Of a stretch of 39,002 nt of DNA, positions 32,250 to 39,002 are shown piece by piece; the stretch's first letter is position 1, and every line of letters begins with the position of its first letter. The stretch comes from an uncultured Saprospiraceae bacterium (lineage in GTDB: Bacteria; Bacteroidota; Bacteroidia; Chitinophagales; Saprospiraceae). Position numbers and translations under genes: made by a program. The notes under the pieces were generated by a model. That model was not told the origin of the DNA. It did no database searches and saw only the letters and a list, made by a program, of their open reading frames with translations. The stretch lies in the NCBI GenBank assembly GCA_938015415.1, contig CALLPK010000067.1, positions 1 to 39,002 of the forward strand. Direction: 5' to 3'.

Positions 32250-33953
32250 TCAACCCCTATTTAAAACTACCGGAGCCGCTTCCATTTCTTTTTCGTAATA
32301 CGTGGTCGCATCTTTCAATAACAGTTCCATTCGCTCTCGCTCTTCCTGCGTTCGTTTTTCGTCCCAACCCAGATAATTTTTCATATCCACTAAAACGATA
32401 TCCAATGCGGGTGGAATACTTTCAATATCAAAATAAAGCCTTCCTGTCCGTCTTACCAACAAATCATCCACACTGTTAACCATTTCGTGGTGTACTCCAA
32501 ACCAGGTCTCCGCCCGTAGCAACGCAATGTCAGGCGTATCCGAAGAATATTCCTGCATTTTTTCTAAAATAGTTTCGGCTTGTTTACCGTAAGTAGTAAC
32601 CAAATACCAGCCATAGTAGGAAATCAGGCCTAGTTTTTTTATCCGGTTTTCCATCTCCTGAACATACCCTTCTACCGCTTTCGCATCTTTCAATGAATCT
32701 TCGGTTAACGGAATATCTTTGGTAGGACAAGGTCCGAATGGTTCTGGTAATTGCTCATCCACCAAGTCTACAATTCTCTGGGCCATTTTTCGATAGCCCG
32801 TTAATTTACCACCCGCAATGGAAATCAGTCCCGTATCCGAGACAAATATTTCATCTTTACGCGACAACTCCGAAGGAGATTTTCCATCTTCGTGGATCAA
32901 CGGCCGGAGCCCGGCCCAATTGGAAATAATATCATTTTTATCAACTTTCACGGTAGGCAGCGCGTGGTTGATTGCGTTTAACAAGTAAATTGCGTCGTCT
33001 TTGGTCGATACTACTCTATTCAGATCACCCTTGTACTCCGTATCGGTGGTACCAACGTAGGTCACCTTACCACGGGGAATGGCAAAAACCATTCTTCCGT
33101 CCGGCACATCAAAATAGAGGGTATGATTTAATGGAATTTTGCGGTGTGGAAATACGAGATGAATACCTTTGGTCAGGTGCAATCGTTTACCAGAAAGGGA
33201 ACCATTTTTCTTACGCAATTTATCGACCCAGGGACCACTGGCCGAGACGACTCTTTTTGCTTTTATATTAAAACTTTCGTTCGTTATATTGTCTCGAACG
33301 GAAGCACCTCTTACTTGTTTTTTATCATCATAAATAAAATCAATCGCCTGCGTGTAGTTTAGTGCAAGTCCTCCTTTTCGCGCCGCTGTTTTTAACAACT
33401 CAATCGTTAGTCGGGCATCATCCGTCCGGTACTCCGCGTAAAATCCACCACCTTTTAAGATACGATCATCCAGTAATGGTTCGTGCTCCAGGGCCTGTTC
33501 CTTGGAGAGCATTTTACGACGATCGTCCCCTTTTACCTTGGCCAGAACATCGTAAACCCAGAGACCAAAAGAAGTACTCCAGTAACCGTAGGTTCCATCT
33601 TTAATGAGTGGCATCAACATTTTTTCCGGAAGAACCAGATGTGGAGCCAGTCGGTGAACGATGGCACGTTCGGTTCCAGTTTCGCGCACCAGCGCAATAT
33701 CCAACTGCTTCAGGTAGCGCAGTCCACCGTGGATTAGTTTAGTAGATTTACTACTCGTTCCGGAAGCAAAATCTCTTTTTTCAACCAACGCTGTTTTTAA
33801 TCCTCTGGCAGCTGCATCGAGTGCAATACCAGCGCCGGTGGCACCTCCACCGATGACCAGCAGGTCAAACTCTTGTGATTGCATGGATTGAATCGTTGCG
33901 TTGCGTCTGTCTGCCGGACCAACAGGTTGCAGAGAAGAAGTTGAGATACTCAT
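32250..33953 (-). CDS. glpD: Aerobic glycerol-3-phosphate dehydrogenase GlpD
   Basis: FAD-dependent membrane-associated enzyme that oxidises glycerol 3-phosphate to dihydroxyacetone phosphate and passes electrons to quinone. From the chosen start the FAD motif FDLLVIGGGATGAGIALDAA lies at about 29-48, followed by the family signature EKRDFASGTSSKSTKLIHGGLRYL. VVSASGPWVDKLR, VFAIPRGKVTYVGTTDT, SNWAGLRPLI and SIAGGKLTGYRKMA come later. The C-terminal DAO_C-like region includes LLRAETWFGVHHEMVNSVDDLLVRRTGR. 567 residues, normal for GlpD. The frame extends to a GTG at 34025, but those 24 residues are unlike the family and would start upstream of the candidate promoter; the ATG at 33953 is preferred. 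No glycerol kinase or facilitator gene adjoins it. Confidence 0.94.
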   Translation of the reverse strand: MSISTSSLQPVGPADRRNATIQSMQSQEFDLLVIGGGATGAGIALDAAARGLKTALVEKRDFASGTSSKSTKLIHGGLRYLKQLDIALVRETGTERAIVHRLAPHLVLPEKMLMPLIKDGTYGYWSTSFGLWVYDVLAKVKGDDRRKMLSKEQALEHEPLLDDRILKGGGFYAEYRTDDARLTIELLKTAARKGGLALNYTQAIDFIYDDKKQVRGASVRDNITNESFNIKAKRVVSASGPWVDKLRKKNGSLSGKRLHLTKGIHLVFPHRKIPLNHTLYFDVPDGRMVFAIPRGKVTYVGTTDTEYKGDLNRVVSTKDDAIYLLNAINHALPTVKVDKNDIISNWAGLRPLIHEDGKSPSELSRKDEIFVSDTGLISIAGGKLTGYRKMAQRIVDLVDEQLPEPFGPCPTKDIPLTEDSLKDAKAVEGYVQEMENRIKKLGLISYYGWYLVTTYGKQAETILEKMQEYSSDTPDIALLRAETWFGVHHEMVNSVDDLLVRRTGRLYFDIESIPPALDIVLVDMKNYLGWDEKRTQEERERMELLLKDATTYYEKEMEAAPVVLNRG

Positions 33954-33982
33954 GACATTTTTTTTTAAAATAATACGATCCT

Positions 33983-34013
33983 CAAAATAGCGAAGCTTTT
34001 TAATAGCTACAAA
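33983..34013 (-). promoter_or_regulatory. Candidate glpD promoter
   Basis: On the minus strand TTTG (34013-34010), 19 bases, then CTATTTTG (33990-33983), six of eight to TAnnTTTG, about 30 bases before the ATG at 33953. It supports that ATG over the upstream GTG. Confidence 0.35.
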
Positions 34014-34091
34014 AAAACGGACCACTAAACGAGAATATAGTTATACACCTCTTTAAACCAAAAACCAGGCTATAACGTTTAAAATCTAATA

Positions 34092-34127
34092 GAAAAAGGG
34101 AATATTATTGCTAATATCCCCTTTTTC
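34092..34127 (-). terminator. Terminator after sucD
   Basis: GAAAAAGGGAATATTA (34092-34107) and TAATATCCCCTTTTTC (34112-34127) form a 16-pair stem with one A-C mismatch and a four-base loop. Read on the minus strand, the distal arm ends in CCCTTTTTC, giving a five-T run. It lies 34 bases past the sucD stop. Confidence 0.8.
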
Positions 34128-34161
34128 GTAAAAGTCGTTTATTAAAGTCCTGCTTTGAAAA

Positions 34162-35043
34162 TTACGCCTTAGCCAATTTCAGGGCCTTGATCATCGTTTC
34201 ACCGATAGTTGCCGGAGAATTAACTACGTGAATACCACATGCTTCCATAATTTTCATTTTTGCGGCCGCAGTATCATCTTCCCCACCAATAATTGCTCCG
34301 GCGTGTCCCATGGTACGTCCTTCCGGGGCTGTCTGTCCGGCAATAAATCCGACGACGGGCTTAGTACCGTGTTCTTTAATCCAATGAGCAGCATCTGCTT
34401 CCATATTACCACCGATCTCACCGATCATGACAATACCTTCCGTATCCGGATCATTCATAAGCAGCTCCACAGCATCTTTAGTAGTCGTACCAATGATCGG
34501 ATCACCACCAATACCAATGCAGGTAGACTGTCCCAGTCCAGCTTTAGTAATTTGATCAACCGCTTCATAAGTTAAGGTACCAGATCGGCTAACAATACCA
34601 ATTTTTCCAGGATTGTGAATAAATCCGGGCATGATTCCAACTTTTGCTTCTCCTGGTGTCATAACGCCAGGGCAGTTAGGTCCAATCAAGCGACAATCTT
34701 TATCACGGAGGTAAGCTTTTACTTTTACCATATCCTGGACGGGAATACCTTCTGTAATACAGATGATTACCTTGATACCCGCTTCGGCAGCTTCCATTAC
34801 CGCATCAGCAGCAAATTTAGGAGGTACAAAGATGATCGTAGTATCTGCGTTGGCTTTATCAACGGCTTCGGCTACGGTATTGAATACGGGCAGACCGAGA
34901 TGTGATTGCCCTCCTTTACCAGGCGTTACACCACCTACGACGTTTGTTCCGTATTCGATCATCTGTCCGGCGTGAAAAGAGCCTTCCTTTCCGGTAAATC
35001 CCTGGACAATGATGTTAGAATTTTTGTTAACTAAAACTGACAT
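34162..35043 (-). CDS. sucD: Succinyl-CoA ligase (ADP-forming) alpha subunit
   Basis: TCA-cycle enzyme subunit that binds CoA and carries the phosphohistidine, converting succinyl-CoA to succinate with ATP formation. The CoA-binding fold starts at residue 10 ([20 protein letters not shown]), followed by GGVTPGKGG and [14 protein letters not shown]. The active-site His247 lies in [13 protein letters not shown]. 293 residues, standard for SucD. The beta subunit gene sucC is not in the window, which is common in Bacteroidota. It lies 16 bases after the FtsB-like gene and ends in a terminator, so it is the last gene of the eno-ftsB-sucD run. Confidence 0.97.
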   Translation of the reverse strand: MSVLVNKNSNIIVQGFTGKEGSFHAGQMIEYGTNVVGGVTPGKGGQSHLGLPVFNTVAEAVDKANADTTIIFVPPKFAADAVMEAAEAGIKVIICITEGIPVQDMVKVKAYLRDKDCRLIGPNCPGVMTPGEAKVGIMPGFIHNPGKIGIVSRSGTLTYEAVDQITKAGLGQSTCIGIGGDPIIGTTTKDAVELLMNDPDTEGIVMIGEIGGNMEADAAHWIKEHGTKPVVGFIAGQTAPEGRTMGHAGAIIGGEDDTAAAKMKIMEACGIHVVNSPATIGETMIKALKLAKA

Positions 35044-35059
35044 ATATTATGATTTTATT

Positions 35060-35371
35060 TTATTCTTCTACAAATATAAAAATATCTTCGTCATCTTTGT
35101 GCATATAGTAGTGCTCTCTGGCAAATTTTTCCTTATCTCGCTCAATATCTTTTTTATCCGCTTTTGCCTCCTCGATTTTTTCCTGATAATATGCTTTATC
35201 TGCTCTCAGTCGTTCTTGACTGGATTGTAGTTTAAATTGAGTCAATACATCATGTTTATCGAAAAAAACCATCCAGGCCAGAAACAGGATACTTACCATG
35301 AAGTACCGGTTTCTCGCCGGGACTGGAATTCGATCCAGCAGTGGTTGAAATGGATTTTTTCGTTTTGCCAT
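35060..35371 (-). CDS. FtsB/DivIC-family septum formation initiator
   Basis: A 103-residue single-pass membrane protein. It has a short basic cytoplasmic N-terminus (MAKRKNPFQP), a membrane segment at about 24-41 (FMVSILFLAWMVFFD), and a periplasmic coiled coil at about 50-85 (KLQSSQERLRADKAYYQEKI and EEAKADKKDIERDKEKFARE). The family motif at the end is AREHYYMHKDDEDIFIFVEE. FtsB/DivIC proteins pair with FtsL and FtsQ in the divisome. Its place directly after eno (22-base gap) is the classic position of this gene in many bacteria, which supports the call. Confidence 0.92.
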   Translation of the reverse strand: MAKRKNPFQPLLDRIPVPARNRYFMVSILFLAWMVFFDKHDVLTQFKLQSSQERLRADKAYYQEKIEEAKADKKDIERDKEKFAREHYYMHKDDEDIFIFVEE

Positions 35372-35393
35372 GATTAGATCTTATGGTGATTTT

Positions 35394-36734
<1,341 letters not shown>

Positions 36735-36784
36735 TCAGAACGCTTGAGGGAAAATATTGGTTAGGGCAGTGATAGATTTTTTTT

Positions 36785-37906
36785 TCAATGTGACAGTTGT
36801 TCTGCCTTGGTCATCATGTTAACAAACTCGTTGAATAGATAACGGGAATCGTGCGGACCGGGAGAAGCTTCCGGATGATACTGAACGGAAAATGCTTTTT
36901 TGGTTTTAACCTTGATGCCTTCAATTGTTTGATCATTAAGATTAAGGTGGGTGATCTCCACCTTATCCTCGTTGGCCTTTAACGCAGCGGGGCTAACGCC
37001 GAAACCATGATTTTGGCTGGTGATTTCACATTTACCCGTCACCAGATTTTTCACAGGATGGTTGATTCCACGATGACCATTATGCATTTTATAAGTGGGA
37101 ATTCCCAGAGCAAGTGCGAGAATCTGATGTCCTAAACAAATTCCAAAAAGTGGTTTATCTTCTGTCAGAATAGCTTTGACCGTATCAACAGCATATTGCA
37201 TTGGCGCCGGATCACCAGGACCATTGGAAATAAAATAGCCATCAGGATTCCACTCCTTCATTTTTTCAAAGGAAGTTTTGGCCGGGAATATTTTACAGTA
37301 GCATCCACGTTCGGACATACATTTCAGGATACTCTTTTTAATACCTAAATCTAATACCGCTACTTTCGTTTCCGCCGCAGGATCTCCGAAAAAGTAGGGC
37401 TCCTTGGTACTCACCTCACTGGCCAATTCCAGACCTTCCATGTTAGGGACTTTGTCCAGTAGATTTTTCAGTTTTCCAATGTCGCTAATTTCTGAAGAAA
37501 TGATTGCGTTCATGGCTCCTTTATCCCGAATATGCCGAACGATCTCGCGGGTATCTACCTGACATATTCCAACCAGTTCTTCCGCTTCAAAATATTCCTG
37601 AATTGACTGATCCCCCATTTGGCGAGAATACTCGTTAATAAAGTTTTTACAGACCAACCCAGCAATGGTAATTTGGTCTGATTCAGATTCTACGTTCAGG
37701 ATACCATAATTTCCAATATGAGCATTGGTGGTCACCATAATTTGACCAAAGTAAGAAGGATCAGTAAAAATTTCCTGGTAACCAGTCATTCCGGTATTGA
37801 AACAGATTTCTCCAGTAGTGGTTCCTATTTTTCCAGCAGATTTGCCATAAAATGTTTTCCCATCTTCTAGTAGAAGTATTGCAGGTACTTGTTCTAACTC
37901 AGCCAT
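36785..37906 (-). CDS. carA: Carbamoyl-phosphate synthase small subunit
   Basis: Glutaminase subunit that supplies ammonia to CarB for carbamoyl phosphate, feeding pyrimidine and arginine synthesis. The N-terminal domain has LLLEDGKTFYGKSAG and FNTGMTGYQEIFTDPSY. The class I glutamine amidotransferase domain has FISNGPGDPAPM, the nucleophile Cys257 in LFGICLGHQILALALG, HNGHRGINHPV, SQNHGFGV, and the catalytic His-Glu in SVQYHPEASPGPHDS. 373 residues, standard. carB is not in the window on either side. A TATATTTG -7 box lies just upstream. No attenuator or PyrR-type leader can be seen, and the leader would be only about ten bases. Confidence 0.97.
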   Translation of the reverse strand: MAELEQVPAILLLEDGKTFYGKSAGKIGTTTGEICFNTGMTGYQEIFTDPSYFGQIMVTTNAHIGNYGILNVESESDQITIAGLVCKNFINEYSRQMGDQSIQEYFEAEELVGICQVDTREIVRHIRDKGAMNAIISSEISDIGKLKNLLDKVPNMEGLELASEVSTKEPYFFGDPAAETKVAVLDLGIKKSILKCMSERGCYCKIFPAKTSFEKMKEWNPDGYFISNGPGDPAPMQYAVDTVKAILTEDKPLFGICLGHQILALALGIPTYKMHNGHRGINHPVKNLVTGKCEITSQNHGFGVSPAALKANEDKVEITHLNLNDQTIEGIKVKTKKAFSVQYHPEASPGPHDSRYLFNEFVNMMTKAEQLSH

Positions 37907-37922
37907 GAATTTGAAGTTTTCG

Positions 37923-37930
37923 CAAATATA
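37923..37930 (-). promoter_or_regulatory. -7 box of the carA promoter
   Basis: TATATTTG on the minus strand (37930-37923), an exact TAnnTTTG match and identical to the porV box, 16 bases before the carA ATG. No TTG occurs at the expected -33 position. Transcription would start about ten bases before the gene. Confidence 0.5.
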
Positions 37931-37994
37931 AGCAAGTTTTAGGAAGGAAGAGAAGCTAATGGTGATAAAATGGAGATGGTATTGGATCGTAAGG

Positions 37995-38042
37995 TATTGA
38001 AGCGCTTCGCTTGTTGAGTTATTGAATCGCTTTGCTTACTGA
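37995..38042. repeat. Two-copy imperfect direct repeat
   Basis: The unit starts TATTGAAGCGCTTCGCTT at 37995 and recurs as TATTGAATCGCTTTGCTT at 38020, a 25-base period with further similarity in the tails (GTTGAG against ACTGAA). Each unit contains an AAGCG-CTT-type partial palindrome. This is probably a remnant of an intergenic repeat family. Confidence 0.55.
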
Positions 38043-38211
38043 AATGTCAAAAATCTCTTTTCCAAGAGACCTATTGTCGCACAAGGACGCAGAGAAAAGA
38101 CAAGCCATATAACTTAGCAAATTGCAAAATTACGTTATCAGAAATAACGATATACAAAGCATCATAAGTAATATATCTGGACGTCTAATCTTTATTTAGT
38201 CCCTCTAAGAT

Positions 38212-38889
38212 TTAAATATCAAGGCGATCAACTTTATCACCTAATATGAATGATTGCATTTCCTGATTAAGGGCAGAAAATCCTTCCCTGGTTACCGTTT
38301 GTGAAATTTCGCCGTTTTCCAATAAATAAATATGGTCACAACAGTCGCTCAAGGTAGAAAAAATATGAGATGAAATGAGGATCGTTTTCTGTTGGGCCTT
38401 TAATTTTTTGATAATCTCGGCAATGATTATATTGCTCTGAATGTCCACGCCATTGAAAGGTTCGTCAAGAATATAAATTTCATTTTTTTGTATTAGAATA
38501 CCCATCAATGCTAATTTTTTTTTCATACCAGTAGAATAAGTTGCTGCGTATTGTCGAAGGGGTAATTCAAATATGTTTTGTTCTTCAAAATTCTCTGTTT
38601 TCAACTTCCGGGCAACACAAAGTAGTTTGAGATATTCCCACCCCGTAATTCTGGACATAAAAGTAGGATTAGTAGGTAGGAATCCCACGTGGTCTTTTAG
38701 TCTGGTAACTTCCGCATCAATCCGCCCGTCGTAGTTTTCCATTCCGGCAATACATCTAAACAGAGTGGTTTTTCCGGCGCCATTTTCACCGACCATACCA
38801 GCGACCTGGCCACGCCCTAATTCAAGGTTAATATTTTTCAATACCTTTTTATTCCCGTAGGATTTGGAGAGATTTTTTATGTTTACCAT
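38212..38889 (-). CDS. ABC transporter ATP-binding protein
   Basis: A 225-residue nucleotide-binding subunit. Walker A is GENGAGKTTLF (about 34-44), the Q-loop region is VGFLPTNPTFM, the ABC signature is degenerate (YSTGMKKKLALMG), Walker B is IYILDEPFNGVD, and the H-loop is LISSHIF. The YSTGMKKK form of the signature is typical of exporter-type (ABC-2, drug or multi-copper NosF-like) ATPases. The ATG at 38889 overlaps the stop of the upstream membrane protein (GGATGGTAA), which is the probable permease. The substrate is unknown; the tail (residues 190-225) carries no known regulatory domain. Confidence 0.9.
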   Translation of the reverse strand: MVNIKNLSKSYGNKKVLKNINLELGRGQVAGMVGENGAGKTTLFRCIAGMENYDGRIDAEVTRLKDHVGFLPTNPTFMSRITGWEYLKLLCVARKLKTENFEEQNIFELPLRQYAATYSTGMKKKLALMGILIQKNEIYILDEPFNGVDIQSNIIIAEIIKKLKAQQKTILISSHIFSTLSDCCDHIYLLENGEISQTVTREGFSALNQEMQSFILGDKVDRLDI

Positions 38890-39002
38890 CCTAATATATT
38901 CGTTAGTCGGCGTTTTGCCTGAATGTAAAAAATCGGGATAATGATGATCAATAAGGGTGGAAATAAGATGCTGACCGCGTAGAAGATTGAGTGCACAATA
39001 TT
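38883..39002 (-). CDS. C-terminal end of a membrane protein, probable ABC permease (partial)
   Basis: An open frame enters from the window edge at 39002 and ends at TAA (38885-38883), giving 39 residues. The end is strongly hydrophobic (YAVSILFPPLLIIIIPIFYI) and finishes in a basic tail (QAKRRLTNILGW). The stop overlaps the ATG of the ABC ATPase gene, so the two are translationally coupled, and a membrane subunit of the same transporter is the natural reading. Too little is present to name a family. Confidence 0.65.
   Translation of the reverse strand, partial: NIVHSIFYAVSILFPPLLIIIIPIFYIQAKRRLTNILGW

Larger units (their letters stand above)
37907..38211. other. Intergenic region with promoter and degenerate repeats
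   Basis: 305 bases between carA and the ABC ATPase gene. Next to carA lies its promoter. At 37995-38042 there are two 24-25-base imperfect repeats. Beyond that is a short hairpin TCTCTTttccAAGAGA (about 38053-38068) and the low-complexity string CACAAGGACGCAGAGAAAAG, which resembles a widespread bacterial intergenic word. An inverted CGTTAT-4-AATAACG lies near 38133-38149. No gene is seen, and there is no convincing terminator for the ABC operon. Confidence 0.5.

Noticed and set aside
33954-34025. Longer GlpD from a GTG
   Set aside because: The extra 24 residues do not resemble the family, and the GTG lies upstream of the candidate promoter.

Overview
The window looks like a chromosomal segment from a member of the Bacteroidota, most likely a marine or Saprospiria-like relative (inference). 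The evidence is a type IX secretion (T9SS) locus (gldJ, a PorP/SprF protein, porU, porV, and a cargo protein with a T9SS sorting domain), promoters with the Bacteroidota -7 box TAnnTTTG, rare Shine-Dalgarno sites, and a carotenoid branch (CrtD, CruF, CrtZ) of the kind that makes monocyclic saproxanthin/myxol-type pigments. The DNA is moderately AT-rich. I see no integrase, transposase, CRISPR array, tRNA or rRNA.

Layout. 1-5.5 kb, minus strand: an NtrC-type sigma-54 response regulator, then a run reading recR > membrane glycosyltransferase fusion > M20D amidohydrolase. 5.6-7.4 kb, plus: the E2 subunit of pyruvate dehydrogenase and a small CoA-binding protein. 7.6-20.2 kb is the cell-envelope and secretion block: an OmpA-family protein, a degenerate arginase-like protein, murF, gldJ, a PorP/SprF protein, and divergently porU and porV. 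20.4-22.1 kb, minus: a secreted T9SS cargo protein and the RNase P RNA gene rnpB. 22.3-28.7 kb, plus: a very large NtrY-like sensor kinase followed by crtD-cruF-crtZ, whose start and stop codons overlap. 28.7-32.1 kb, plus: a cassette of a TPR-AAA+ ATPase, a TPR protein with six membrane segments, and a small tail-anchored protein. 32.2-39 kb, minus: glpD, sucD, a FtsB/DivIC-like protein, eno, carA, and an ABC transporter ATPase with the end of its probable permease.

How genes work together. gldJ, the PorP/SprF protein, porU and porV supply parts of the T9SS: the periplasmic ring lipoprotein, an outer-membrane protein, the sortase and the shuttle. The protein at 20373-21608 carries the C-terminal domain that this system recognises. 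crtD, cruF and crtZ would convert gamma-carotene into a 1'-hydroxylated, 3',4'-desaturated, 3-hydroxylated xanthophyll; the early steps (crtB, crtI, crtY) are not in the window. eno, the divisome gene and sucD form a compact run.

The best candidate for something undescribed is the TPR-AAA+ / TPR-membrane / tail-anchored cassette (28.7-32.1 kb). Next are the arginase-like protein that has lost metal ligands, a pair of related palindromic intergenic elements, and the glycosyltransferase fused to a degenerate sugar-phosphate-transferase-like tail. No database search was possible, so novelty is unverified throughout.
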